From positions 1 through 19,592 of the forward strand of contig WJIO01000283.1 of NCBI GenBank assembly GCA_014730235.1: DNA of 19,592 nucleotides. Direction: 5' to 3'. The notes beneath the pieces are model-generated. The model saw only the letters and a list, made by a program, of their open reading frames with translations, was not told the DNA's origin and did not search any database. Of this stretch, positions 7,435-16,223 are shown in pieces. This DNA is from Candidatus Poribacteria bacterium. GTDB taxonomy: Bacteria; Poribacteria; DTPJ01; WJIO01. The first letter of the stretch is position 1, and each line of letters begins with the position of its first letter. The position numbers and the translations under genes were made by a program.

Positions 7435-10400
7435 ATGAAGATAACACAGTTGGCTGTCCGTAATCCCGTTGGAACTATCTTAATTATACTGGTCGTTGCT
7501 GTATTAGGCATTATAGGTGTTTTAAGCCTACCCACTGGCTATTTTCCGGTATTCTCCATACCCGCTGCTGTTGTAGTTACAGCATATCCGGGAGCAAGTG
7601 CCTTGGAAGTAGAGCAAGAGATAACCAAGCCTATTGAACGCACTATATCAACTGTCACTGATATATACCAGATGCGTTCTACTTCATCGGAAGGATTTTC
7701 CCAGGTGCAATTAAGTCTTAACTGGGGGGCTGATCTGGATGAAGCGGTTTATGAAATCCAGACGCAACTGGAACAGGTGCGCAACGAGCTCCCCCGGGAA
7801 GCGGATAAACCAACCGTTGTTACAATAAACTCCCTTTTACAGGTTTCTATGGAGCTTGGTATAACATCCACAGAGCGGGATCTAGCTGAACTAAGGGAAT
7901 ATGTAGAGGACTACCTTCAGGATCGATTCAGTCGTGTGGAAGAAGTGGCCACTGTGCAGGTCTCTGGTGGAACAGAGCGGATCGTGGAAGTGCTGATAGA
8001 TCGGGGAAAACTGGCATCCCGTGATATTAGCCTTATGCAGGTTATGGGTGCGCTTCAATCCAATAACATAACTGCCCCTGGCGGCAGAATAACAGAAGAT
8101 AGTAAAGAATATGTAGTCCGGACTATAGGTAGATACCAGACAGTAGACGAAATAAAACGCACGCGCATTACCGATAAAGACGATATTCCTATATATCTTG
8201 AGGATGTGGCAAAAGTCAGCTTTACAAAGGCAGAAGAGCGAGTTTTTACCCGTATTAACTGTAAACCCAGCGTAGGGGTTGGCATCGGTACAAGAAGCGA
8301 TGGGAATGTGGTTGCTATGTGCGATGCTGTGAAAGAGGAATTGAAAGTCCTGGAGAAAACCCTTCCGGAAGATATAGAAATATTCATCGCACAGGACCAA
8401 TCGAAATTTATCAAGCGTTCTGTTAATTCTGTGGTAACGGATGCACTAATAGGTGGTCTGCTGGCGGCTGTTGTTGTGTTCCTGTTCCTGGGTAATATCC
8501 GCAATACACTGGTTATCGCTATATCAATACCAACGAGTATACTGGCTACTTTCATGATGATGAGGGCCTTCAATCTGTCGTTGAATATCGTATCCCTGGG
8601 TGGCCTGGCCCTGGGTATAGGTCTGGTTGTGGACAGTGCGATTATCGTTCTGGAAAGCATATACCGCCATATAGGAGATAATACCAAAGGTGATCGTGAG
8701 GAAAGCACCGTATTTGGCACAAGGGAGGTAGGTCTGGCCATTACAGCGTCAACCTTAACAACCCTGTCGGTTTTCTTACCTATGGTTTTCCTGAGGGGAT
8801 TGGCGGCTGTTTTGCTGGGTGAACTGGCTTTAACGGTGGTTTTTGCCCTTGTCGCTTCTCTTTTGGTGGCTATAACTGTTGTTCCCATGCTTGGTAATCA
8901 GCTTATCAAAGTTGAGGAAGGCCATGCCTCAAATTTATGGAATCGAGTTACAGGTATATATAAGACAATTCTGGACTGGTGTTTGAATCATCGCTGGATA
9001 ACTATAGGTGTTGCATTTGTAATATTCATTTTGAGTCTTGGCCTCACCCGGCTTATTGATGTGGAGCTTCTTCCGGCTACTGATGAAAGCCAGTTCCAGG
9101 TGACCCTTGAATATCCTGTAGGTACTTCTCTGGATATTACAGAGGATACATCGTGTAAGCTTGAGAAATTTTTGTCCCAGTATCCGGAAGTTGAGACAGT
9201 ATTTACCACCATAGGTCAAGCAGGGCCTTTTGCTGAGGAAGTTCCCTATAAAGCCGAAATGATGGTTCAGCTTTCATCTGACAGGGATGAATCAACTCAG
9301 GAATTTATTGAACAACTGAGGAAGGAAATACCAAGCTATCCTGATGCCAAGGTTGAGGTAGCTTTGACAACACTTATCAGAGATATAGGTGGAGCGGCGG
9401 TAGATGTCCGTATACAGGGCAGCGATCTGGATATTCTCAGGGATTTAGGCGAAAAGGCTGTGGCGGCTGTATCGGATATAGAGGGATTGGTAAACCTGCA
9501 AAGTAGTCTCAGCGAGGGAAACCCGGAAATTCAGGTGAAAATTGACCGGGAGATGATAGCTGATTTAGGTATAAATATAAGCGATATTACCGGAACTATA
9601 AGAACAGCCGTTGCCGGATCAACGGCGGATCAATGGAGCAGCAACGGTCGGGAATATGATATACAGGTAAGACTTCCTGAAGAATCCAGAGATTCGGCCT
9701 TTGAACTTAGTAATCTACTTATTCCTACCCGAAATAAGAACATACCTTTGAATCAGGTGGCAAAAATAACTTATGGTGAAGGTCCTGTAACTATAGAACA
9801 TAACGAACAGATCCGCAACGTGGCTATTACCGCCGATACCCGGGATGGAAGCCAGAGGGCCATAGTTGCTGAAGTGCGGGATCGCCTGGAAAATCTGGAT
9901 TTACCGGAGGGATACGAGGTGGTATACGAAGGACAATCCCGGGCTGTTCGGGATTCTTTCAGGAGTCTTGGCATTGCTCTGGCTATTGCAGTTTTTCTGG
10001 TTTATGTGGTGATGGGGGTTCAGTTTGAATCTTTCATTTATCCCTTTATAATCATGTTTTCCCTTCCTTTGGCCTCTGTAGGGGCATTTTTAGCCCTGTT
10101 TATTGCTAGGAGCAGTATTTCCTTGAATTCCTTTCTTGGATTGCTGGTTTTGGCCGGTATTGTGGTAAATGATTCTATTGTGCTGGTTGACTACATTAAC
10201 TCTCTGCGAAGCAGGGGAAAAGAACGCCAGGAAGCAATACTTACGGCTGGGCCTGTGCGTTTGCGACCGATATTGATGACTAGTTTTACAACCATATTCG
10301 GGCTTTTACCTATTGCTTTAGGACTTGGTGAAGGCGCGGAAACCCTTGCTCCCCTGGGAATATCAGTTATCGGTGGACTATTTACCTCTACATTTCTAAC

Positions 10401-10476
10401 CCTTTTGGTTATCCCTTGTGTGTATACGATAATTGATGATTTAAGTCGTCGTAAATTCAGATCAAAAGAAAATTGA
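7435..10476 (+). CDS. RND-superfamily efflux permease (AcrB/HAE1-like), inner membrane
   Basis: The 1013-residue protein has the duplicated RND build. It has a first membrane helix at about 11-31, a periplasmic porter region, a helix bundle at about 335-475, a helix near 522-545, a second porter region, and a final bundle from about 844 to 1000. Helix 4 keeps one of the two proton-relay aspartates (Asp400 in GLVVDSAIIV). The helix-10 position that carries Lys940 in E. coli AcrB reads Asn912-Asp913, which is common in RND members outside the AcrB core. Such pumps drive proton-coupled export of drugs, lipids or other amphiphiles, usually with a periplasmic adaptor and an outer-membrane channel. 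Neither partner gene is adjacent. ATG at 7435 follows GGGAGAAAAG. It may be read through from the GH4 operon 117 bases upstream or have its own promoter. Confidence 0.93.
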   Translation: MKITQLAVRNPVGTILIILVVAVLGIIGVLSLPTGYFPVFSIPAAVVVTAYPGASALEVEQEITKPIERTISTVTDIYQMRSTSSEGFSQVQLSLNWGADLDEAVYEIQTQLEQVRNELPREADKPTVVTINSLLQVSMELGITSTERDLAELREYVEDYLQDRFSRVEEVATVQVSGGTERIVEVLIDRGKLASRDISLMQVMGALQSNNITAPGGRITEDSKEYVVRTIGRYQTVDEIKRTRITDKDDIPIYLEDVAKVSFTKAEERVFTRINCKPSVGVGIGTRSDGNVVAMCDAVKEELKVLEKTLPEDIEIFIAQDQSKFIKRSVNSVVTDALIGGLLAAVVVFLFLGNIRNTLVIAISIPTSILATFMMMRAFNLSLNIVSLGGLALGIGLVVDSAIIVLESIYRHIGDNTKGDREESTVFGTREVGLAITASTLTTLSVFLPMVFLRGLAAVLLGELALTVVFALVASLLVAITVVPMLGNQLIKVEEGHASNLWNRVTGIYKTILDWCLNHRWITIGVAFVIFILSLGLTRLIDVELLPATDESQFQVTLEYPVGTSLDITEDTSCKLEKFLSQYPEVETVFTTIGQAGPFAEEVPYKAEMMVQLSSDRDESTQEFIEQLRKEIPSYPDAKVEVALTTLIRDIGGAAVDVRIQGSDLDILRDLGEKAVAAVSDIEGLVNLQSSLSEGNPEIQVKIDREMIADLGINISDITGTIRTAVAGSTADQWSSNGREYDIQVRLPEESRDSAFELSNLLIPTRNKNIPLNQVAKITYGEGPVTIEHNEQIRNVAITADTRDGSQRAIVAEVRDRLENLDLPEGYEVVYEGQSRAVRDSFRSLGIALAIAVFLVYVVMGVQFESFIYPFIIMFSLPLASVGAFLALFIARSSISLNSFLGLLVLAGIVVNDSIVLVDYINSLRSRGKERQEAILTAGPVRLRPILMTSFTTIFGLLPIALGLGEGAETLAPLGISVIGGLFTSTFLTLLVIPCVYTIIDDLSRRKFRSKEN

Positions 10477-10487
10477 TTTTCCAGAGA

Positions 10488-10657
10488 TTTGGTTCTTGCG
10501 GATTTAGTGTGGTTATAATTGAAAATTCTCTCAACTCGTCATTCCTGCGAAAGCAGGAATCAGGTCTTTATGCGGATCTACTGGATTCCTGCTTTCGCAG
10601 GAATGACAGCATATAGAAGTTTCTTATCTTTACCACACTGAACCCGGAAGAACCAAA
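10488..10657. repeat. MITE-like palindromic repeat with double core hairpin (copy A)
   Basis: Terminal inverted repeats at 10491-10513 and 10632-10654, extended by TTT and AAA outside, bound a 170-bp element. Inside are two copies of the core hairpin, ATTCCTGCGAAAGCAGGAAT at 10541-10560 and its reverse complement at 10585-10604, separated by a 24-bp spacer. One inner arm reads TAATTGAAAATTCTCTCA and the other TTCTTATCTTTACC, so the element has a direction. It begins 12 bases after the RND stop codon and may act as its terminator. No transposase is encoded. No target duplication was evident. Confidence 0.85.
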
Positions 10658-10698
10658 ATTTATTAAACTTATATAAAATTCCCAAATAAAATAAACTA

Positions 10699-10830
10699 TA
10701 CTTTCGCACTTTTTGAAAGACATAGTATTTATGCGCTTATAGAAATACGGCACGCCGTATCCCTACAACAAGCCAAGAACCCTTATGAAATCTGTATTTA
10801 CCGTTTCGATATATAAAAAGTGCAAAAGTA
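10699..10830. repeat. Second, unrelated inverted-repeat element upstream of hisC
   Basis: TACTTTCGCACTTTTT at 10699-10714 and its near-perfect reverse complement at 10815-10830 (15 of 16 match) bound 132 bp. A 7-bp-stem palindrome, ATACGGC-AC-GCCGTAT at 10745-10760, sits near the middle and is followed by CCCTAC. The layout is that of a small non-autonomous element, but only one copy is present in this window. Confidence 0.45.
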
Positions 10831-10845
10831 CAGAATAAAGAAAGT

Positions 10846-11919
10846 GTGTATATGCCATTATTCAGAGATGTAATTAGAAAAATGAAACCATATAAGCCGC
10901 CATTAGAGGGTAGATCTGACAGAGATTATACACTCCTGGATTTTAACGAAAGAACCATCGGAACAAGTCCAGAAGTAAAGGAAGCTCTGAAAAACTTTAT
11001 TGATGATGATAGGCTGCAGGTATATCCCGAATATGGAACTGTGGAAAGAGAGATAGCTGGATATGCAGAGATTAAAGATTCTCATGTGATTATAACCAAT
11101 GGTGGAGATCAGGGCATTGATATAATATGCCGGGCACATTTATCCAATGGTGACAAGGTAATAATTCCTTTTCCGGGCTTTGCAATGCACTACCAGTCTG
11201 CTGGAATTCAGGGGGCAGAATTTATTGAACCAGTCTATAATTCAAAAGACGGTTCATTTCCCCTGGATAAAGTAATAGATCTGATAAAACATCAGGAAAG
11301 GATCAGGCTGGTAATTCTTTGTAATCCCAATAACCCTCTGGGTACACCTATAGAAATCGACGATGTTAAATTAATTCTGGAAGAGGCAAAGGGAAGGGAT
11401 ATACCTGTATTACATGATGAAGCCTATTTTGAATTCTCCGGTATCACATGTAAAGATTTTATAGATAAATATGACAACCTTTACATAATAAGGACTTTTT
11501 CAAAGGCCTTTGGTCTTGTGGCTACAAGGGTTGGATATGTTATTTCCCAAGATAGCAACCTGGAAGAATTATTAAAAATAAGAGGGCCTTATGATGTCAA
11601 TATGTTTGCCAAAGTCGCCGTATTGGCGGCTCTGAAAGATCGGGGTTACATGGAGGATTATGTCAATGAAGTCATGAAAGTATCCAAACCCAAACTGGAG
11701 GGTTATCTTAAAAATAAAGGTGTAAAATTTTTTCCTTCTAAAGCCAATTTCCTTTTTCTGCCTGTTGATAATTCAGAAGCGATTATTGATGGATTAAAGG
11801 ATCAGGGTATTTTGGTAAGGCCTAAACAAGATCCTGATGGACACAAAAGAGTAAGGGTGGGTGTGGGTACTTCGGAAGATACTGATGCTCTAATTCGTGC
11901 CTTAGATAAGATTTTATAA
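10846..11919 (+). CDS. hisC: Histidinol-phosphate aminotransferase
   Basis: HisC is a PLP enzyme that transaminates imidazole-acetol phosphate to L-histidinol phosphate. The 357-residue protein is a fold-type I aminotransferase. Key parts are LDFNERT near residue 31, YPEYG at 60-64, CNPNNPLG at 149-156, DEAY at 181-184, and the PLP-binding Lys210 in RTFSKAFGL, followed by Arg218 in TRVGY. A C-terminal Arg in VRVGVGT is the usual substrate-phosphate or carboxylate contact. The RTFSKAFG and N-terminal motifs fit HisC better than other class I/II members. Three other his genes in the window support the call, although they lie apart on the other strand. The start is either GTG at 10846 or ATG at 10852. 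The upstream ribosome site is weak. Confidence 0.85.
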   Translation: MYMPLFRDVIRKMKPYKPPLEGRSDRDYTLLDFNERTIGTSPEVKEALKNFIDDDRLQVYPEYGTVEREIAGYAEIKDSHVIITNGGDQGIDIICRAHLSNGDKVIIPFPGFAMHYQSAGIQGAEFIEPVYNSKDGSFPLDKVIDLIKHQERIRLVILCNPNNPLGTPIEIDDVKLILEEAKGRDIPVLHDEAYFEFSGITCKDFIDKYDNLYIIRTFSKAFGLVATRVGYVISQDSNLEELLKIRGPYDVNMFAKVAVLAALKDRGYMEDYVNEVMKVSKPKLEGYLKNKGVKFFPSKANFLFLPVDNSEAIIDGLKDQGILVRPKQDPDGHKRVRVGVGTSEDTDALIRALDKIL

Positions 11920-12009
11920 TTACAATTCATTTAACTGAGAATTCTAAAAAATCTCTAAAATCAATGTTTATAAGAATTCAGCATTAGGAAACTGATGAAA
12001 ATGCTCAAA

Positions 12010-12141
12010 AAAATATACTTCTGTGTCATTCCTGCGAAATTAGGAATCCAGTAGATCCGCATAAAGACTTGATTCCTGCTTTCGCAGGAATGACGAGTTG
12101 AGAGAATTCTCAATTATAACCACACTGAACCGGGAAGAGCC
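12010..12141. repeat. MITE-like palindromic repeat, left end eroded (copy B)
   Basis: From about 12025 to 12118 this is nearly identical to the reverse complement of copy A (10488-10657), including the double core hairpin and the same spacer between the two hairpins. The right terminal repeat is at 12119-12141. The left terminal repeat is not recognisable, so the exact left limit is uncertain, and one core hairpin is damaged (GAAATTAGG). It lies after hisC and before the next gene, in the opposite orientation to copy A. Confidence 0.75.
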
Positions 12142-12198
12142 TATGATTTTAATTAATTTTAGAAATATCGGATTTAATAATTGGGGAGGAATATTAAA

Positions 12199-13290
12199 AT
12201 GGATAAAATCTGGAAAATTGGCCTTGTAGGTGCAGGACGCGGTTCATCTTATGGAAATATTACATACAGGCATGCCCGATTTGACGTTGTAGCATTATGC
12301 GATGCCAACGAGAACACCCTGGCCAGGTATCAGAAAGAACTGGAACTCTCTGATTCCCAATGTTTCACTGACTATGAAAAGTTTATCAATTCAGGGAGCA
12401 TGGACGCAGTTATAATCTGCACACCAATACTTTATCATGCTGAACAGGCCGTGATGGCACTGGAATCAGGCATAAACGTAATGAGTGAAGTTACGGCATC
12501 CAATACTATCGAAGGTTGTTCCAGCATAGTAAAAGCCGCAAAGAAAAGCGGTAAAATCTATATGATGGCCGAGAATACTATATATCGTCCTGTCTTCGAT
12601 GAATGGGCAAAGCTGATAGAATCATGTAAACTTGGTGAGATCATATATGCTGAAGCCGATTACCTGCATCCCATACATGCTTTGTTAATAGACCCAAATA
12701 CTGGCGAGAAAAAATGGAGAGCAAACAGGCCTCCGGTGCATTATTGTTCCCATTCTTTGGGCCCGATTCTTTACCTTACTGGTGATCGAATAACCCGGGC
12801 TATGGCAGTTGGCAACACATATAGAATTCTTCCGGAAGCTGGTGTCGGTGCGGCAGATATACAGTTGGCAGTTTTTGAGACCGAAAAAAATATGATTATA
12901 AAAATGACCCGAACCCAGGTTGCACCGAGACATTATCCAATTCATTACTACCATCTTCTTGGAACAGAGGGGTTTGTAGAAACAGACCGTTTCGGCCCGG
13001 ATAGAGATACCCGGATGCAAAAGGGGCTGCTTTATCTGAAAAACGATATGAAACATACCCAGCTTGCAGAATGGCCGGAGATAGATACATCCCTTCCCGA
13101 CTATGCACTTTTAGGTGGACATGGTACGTGTGATTACAGCACGTTGTTGCAGTTCCTGAACGCACTGGATTCGGGTAAAAAGCCTGTATTGGACGAAATC
13201 CGGGCATGGGATATGACTGTTCCCGGTTTGATAGCTGCTGAATCAGCTTTTCATGACGGTAAATGGATGGATGTACCTTTACCAGAATAG
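12199..13290 (+). CDS. Gfo/Idh/MocA-family protein with GH109-like motifs
   Basis: The 363-residue cytoplasmic protein starts at ATG 12199. GGGGAGGA eight bases upstream makes this start better than the in-frame TTG at 12181. The N-terminal Rossmann motif is GAGRGSSYG near residues 11-19. Where typical family members have the catalytic EKP, this one has EVT (97-99, in VMSEVTASN). It also has MAEN at 123-126 and HYCSHSLGP at 181-189. The EV-x-A, ME/AEN and H-x-LGP signatures recall GH109 enzymes, which are NAD-dependent glycosidases built on this fold. A plain dehydrogenase or a regulatory homologue remains possible. It stands alone behind a repeat and ends exactly where the converging peptidase gene ends. 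Confidence 0.75.
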   Translation: MDKIWKIGLVGAGRGSSYGNITYRHARFDVVALCDANENTLARYQKELELSDSQCFTDYEKFINSGSMDAVIICTPILYHAEQAVMALESGINVMSEVTASNTIEGCSSIVKAAKKSGKIYMMAENTIYRPVFDEWAKLIESCKLGEIIYAEADYLHPIHALLIDPNTGEKKWRANRPPVHYCSHSLGPILYLTGDRITRAMAVGNTYRILPEAGVGAADIQLAVFETEKNMIIKMTRTQVAPRHYPIHYYHLLGTEGFVETDRFGPDRDTRMQKGLLYLKNDMKHTQLAEWPEIDTSLPDYALLGGHGTCDYSTLLQFLNALDSGKKPVLDEIRAWDMTVPGLIAAESAFHDGKWMDVPLPE

Positions 13291-15279
13291 TTATATATAC
13301 TTTTTAAACCATTTCACCTGACGCTTGATTAAGTCCAGTATATGTCTTGGTTCGTTTATACTATGTCCTTCCCGGGGATATTTTACATATTCTACATCCA
13401 CACCCAGAGTTTTTAAGGCTCTGTAGAATTCTTCCGCCTGGGGTGGTGGAACCCGTTTGTCCTCTGCCCCATGCAGTAGAAGTGTAGGCGTTTTTACCTG
13501 TTTTATATATGTGATTGGTGAGTGTTTAAGGTATATCTCTATGCTTTCATAGGGAGAAAGACCTGTAAAGAATTGTCTAAGATATGTAGGTATGTCGTTC
13601 TGAGCATACATACTAACCAGGTTACTCAGACCAGCGCCGCTAGAAGCCGCTTTGAACCTGTCCGTTTGTGCAACCAACCAGTTAGTTAAATAACCACCAT
13701 AACTCCAACCTTCTACAACTAACTTATCAGGATCTGCATCCCTATTTTCTATAAGATAATCAATACCTGACATAATGTCCTGATAGTCTGCAACACCCCA
13801 GTTTTCGTAATTACCTTTACCAAACTCTGAGCCATAGCCTTCACTGCCTCTGAAATTAGGTTCAAATACAGCGAAACCTTTAGCACTGAAAAAGTGATGG
13901 TGGGGATTGAAACGAAATGTTACAGCACCGTAGGGCCCACCATGAGGTGATACAATAAGAGGATATTTCGTGTGCTCTTTGTAATCTACCGGCAGACGCA
14001 AAAGCCCCTGGACGTTTGTACCATCTTTACTGGGCCAATCCACTATATATGTTTTACCAAGGGGAAAATCACTTATCTGGGGATTAAGGTTGGTCAAGTG
14101 TCTGGTTTCTCCTGAAGCGATTGAACCAATCCATACATCCTTTGGTTTTTCCGGTGATTCACAGTGAAACGCAAATGTATCGTCATCATCAGCCAGTGAC
14201 ATAAAACGGGCAGTGTGATCTCCCTCGGTTATCTTAGTGATACTACCGTTTTTTAAAGAAACGCTGTATAAATTGAACCTTACACCCTCCACAGCCTCAA
14301 AGAATACCTTATTGCCCCTTGGTGACCAAAGGGGGAGAATTTTATTTTGATCGAAATTGGACGTGAGGTTTATACTTTTGCCGCCTTTGGAGGGAATTAC
14401 ATATATATCCCTCTGCAAAAGGTCATCAGGATTGGCTTTATAAAGGTAGGCTATCCATTTCCCATCCCGAGACCACCTGGGGGTTGACTCATAACCTTCA
14501 TGTTTCGTCAGCTTTCGCAGTTCTTTTGTCTCCAGATTTACAATATGTATTGTACTTCTGAACATGTAATCATCTGGTTTTGACGTTTCAGCATGAGCAA
14601 AAGCAATTTGCTTGCTGTCTGGTGACCACCGGGGATCGAATACGCTGTAGTTCCCCCGGGTTATTTCTTTGGACTTATCTTTATTTTCATTTTTGTTATC
14701 ATTATTTTCCGGTATAGAAAATATAAGTTCAGGCTCTTCATCCAGGACATTTACATCAATAACCCGGAGATGTTTTTGCTTAAAATCATCTTTATCTACA
14801 GTTATGGCATCGTCTTTGGCCTTCTTGCGTTTTTTCTTGTGTTTGTCATCTTCTTCATTTTTTACAAAGGCAATTTTTGTACCATCAGGTGACCATACCG
14901 GATTTGCGGCATCCTCTTTGACATAAGTCAACTGCCGGGCTTCGCCTCTTGTTATGTTTATAACGTATATCTGTGATTTATCTCCTGATCTTTTGGAAAC
15001 AAAAGCAATTTGACTGCTGTCCGGTGACCATTGAGGATCGCTGTCACCGTTGGGGCCGTTTGTTAGTTGATATTGAATTTTTCCATCAGTGGAAGAAATC
15101 CATATATGATTTATATATTCGCTTTTTTCGTTTTCCAGAACCGGTGAACCGACAACGTATGAAATCCATTTACCATCAGGAGAGATTCCCCCTCCATTAT
15201 TCAGTCGTTTCATAGAAACTACGTCTTCAGGTGTTAATTTTTTATATTGGCGGCAGCTTTTCTGGCTACAGTCTCCCAT
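13291..15279 (-). CDS. S9-family peptidase (prolyl oligopeptidase / acylaminoacyl-peptidase type)
   Basis: The 662-residue protein has an N-terminal WD40-like (PD40) propeller with repeats such as PQWSPDSSQIAFVS, PVWSPDGTKIAF, PRWSPDSKQIAFA and PRWSRDGKWIAY (about 30-400) and a C-terminal alpha/beta-hydrolase domain. The predicted triad is Ser526 in GWSYGG, Asp607 in HGAEDKRVP and His639 in REGHS. Such enzymes cut short peptides or remove blocked N-terminal residues, with the propeller gating access. No signal peptide is visible, so it is probably cytoplasmic. Two very charged Lys/Asp/Glu/Asn-rich insertions (about 141-157 and 190-206) interrupt the propeller. AGGAGG lies ten bases before the ATG at 15279. 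It has no operon partner. Confidence 0.9.
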   Translation of the reverse strand: MGDCSQKSCRQYKKLTPEDVVSMKRLNNGGGISPDGKWISYVVGSPVLENEKSEYINHIWISSTDGKIQYQLTNGPNGDSDPQWSPDSSQIAFVSKRSGDKSQIYVINITRGEARQLTYVKEDAANPVWSPDGTKIAFVKNEEDDKHKKKRKKAKDDAITVDKDDFKQKHLRVIDVNVLDEEPELIFSIPENNDNKNENKDKSKEITRGNYSVFDPRWSPDSKQIAFAHAETSKPDDYMFRSTIHIVNLETKELRKLTKHEGYESTPRWSRDGKWIAYLYKANPDDLLQRDIYVIPSKGGKSINLTSNFDQNKILPLWSPRGNKVFFEAVEGVRFNLYSVSLKNGSITKITEGDHTARFMSLADDDDTFAFHCESPEKPKDVWIGSIASGETRHLTNLNPQISDFPLGKTYIVDWPSKDGTNVQGLLRLPVDYKEHTKYPLIVSPHGGPYGAVTFRFNPHHHFFSAKGFAVFEPNFRGSEGYGSEFGKGNYENWGVADYQDIMSGIDYLIENRDADPDKLVVEGWSYGGYLTNWLVAQTDRFKAASSGAGLSNLVSMYAQNDIPTYLRQFFTGLSPYESIEIYLKHSPITYIKQVKTPTLLLHGAEDKRVPPPQAEEFYRALKTLGVDVEYVKYPREGHSINEPRHILDLIKRQVKWFKKYI

Positions 15280-15331
15280 AATCCTGTGTCCTCCTGTTTA
15301 TTTAATGAAAGCTGTCAGACAGGATAAGTTT

Positions 15332-15451
15332 GGTTCTTCCGGGTTTAGTGTGGTTGTAATTGAAAATTATCTCAGCCTGTCATTCCTGCAAAAGCAGGAA
15401 TGACAGGCTTATAAAAGTTTTCATTTTTACCACACCTAACTCCGAAGAACC
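15332..15451. repeat. MITE-like palindromic repeat with 16-bp core stem (copy C)
   Basis: Terminal repeats lie at 15332-15354 and 15429-15451; the right one is degenerate. The centre, 15374-15409, is a perfect 16-bp stem (AGCCTGTCATTCCTGC) with an AAAA loop. It lies between the end of hisA and the start of the peptidase gene, both on the minus strand. It is well placed to end hisA transcription, although no U-tract follows the core. Confidence 0.85.
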
Positions 15452-15500
15452 ATAAATTTTAAGCTGCTGCTTATAATATTATAATAACAAGCTTACTTAC

Positions 15501-16220
15501 TTATACTGATATTGCTTCTTCAAGGTTTATATTGCCTGTATACAGGGCTTTTCCTATAATTACTCCTGTTACACCAAGGGATTCAAGGGTTTTCAGACTT
15601 TTAATATCTTCAATAGAAGAAACACCACCTGAAGCGATTAATTCCGCTGATTGTAACACCTGAGCCATCTTTCTCAAAGCCTCTATATTGGGGCCTGTAA
15701 GCATACCATCCCGTTTAATATCTGTATAGATTATAGTCCTGACTCCAGCTTTCTCCATTTCTGTAGCAAATTCTATTGCTTTTTTCTTTTCTAATTCTGT
15801 CCAGCCGTGAATAGCCACCAGACCATCTCTGGCGTCAATACCCACAGCTATTCTACCGCCGTATTTCTCGCACATTGCTCCGGCAAAAGCGGGATCCTTC
15901 AAGGCAGAAGTGCCAAGTATAACCCTGTATACCCCGGCTTTAAAAACCGTCTCAATGGTCTTTTGATCTCTGATACCTCCACCCATTTCAATTGGGATTT
16001 CAATAGCATCAGCTATCTGTTTTATGATTTCCAGATTTTTCGGCTTACCCTCAAATGCACCGTCCAAATCTACCACATGAAGAAATTGAGCGCCTTTGCT
16101 TTCCCAATTCTTCGCCATAGTAACAGGGTCATCTGAAAAAATAGTCTCCGCGTCGGCCTTACCCTGAATAAGTCTGACGCATTTACCACCTCGCAGATCA
16201 ATAGCTGGTATTATTAGCAT
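15501..16220 (-). CDS. hisA: HisA, ProFAR isomerase
   Basis: HisA converts ProFAR to PRFAR by an Amadori rearrangement in histidine synthesis. The 239-residue protein is a full-length beta/alpha barrel with the two phosphate-binding halves typical of HisA. Asp8 (PAIDLRGG) and Asp129 (VGIDARDG) are the predicted catalytic pair, with TDIKRDGMLTG at 166-176 and the phosphate loops GGGIRD and ASGGVSS. These strings distinguish it from HisF. Its ATG follows the hisH stop by three bases, so the two genes are translationally linked. Confidence 0.95.
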   Translation of the reverse strand: MLIIPAIDLRGGKCVRLIQGKADAETIFSDDPVTMAKNWESKGAQFLHVVDLDGAFEGKPKNLEIIKQIADAIEIPIEMGGGIRDQKTIETVFKAGVYRVILGTSALKDPAFAGAMCEKYGGRIAVGIDARDGLVAIHGWTELEKKKAIEFATEMEKAGVRTIIYTDIKRDGMLTGPNIEALRKMAQVLQSAELIASGGVSSIEDIKSLKTLESLGVTGVIIGKALYTGNINLEEAISV

Positions 16221-16223
16221 AAA

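Larger units (their letters stand above)
10477..10845. other. Intergenic region between the RND gene and hisC (369 bp)
   Basis: No gene was found. The left half is repeat copy A. The right half is a second inverted-repeat structure (10699-10830) that ends 15 bases before the hisC start, so any hisC promoter lies within or between these repeats. A weak candidate is TTGAAA at 10713-10718 with TTATAG 18 bases later. Confidence 0.6.

Noticed and set aside
8055-8888. Minus-strand frame of 277 codons
   Set aside because: It is a shadow of the RND permease gene, with a Thr/Ser/Arg-rich composition and no family match.
10541-10604. CRISPR-like repeats from the repeated ATTCCTGC motif
   Set aside because: The copies are dispersed, inverted and part of longer elements. 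There is no regular spacer array and no cas gene.
12181-12198. TTG start for the second Gfo/Idh/MocA gene
   Set aside because: The TTG runs into the ribosome binding site GGGGAGGA itself. The ATG at 12199 is correctly spaced from it.
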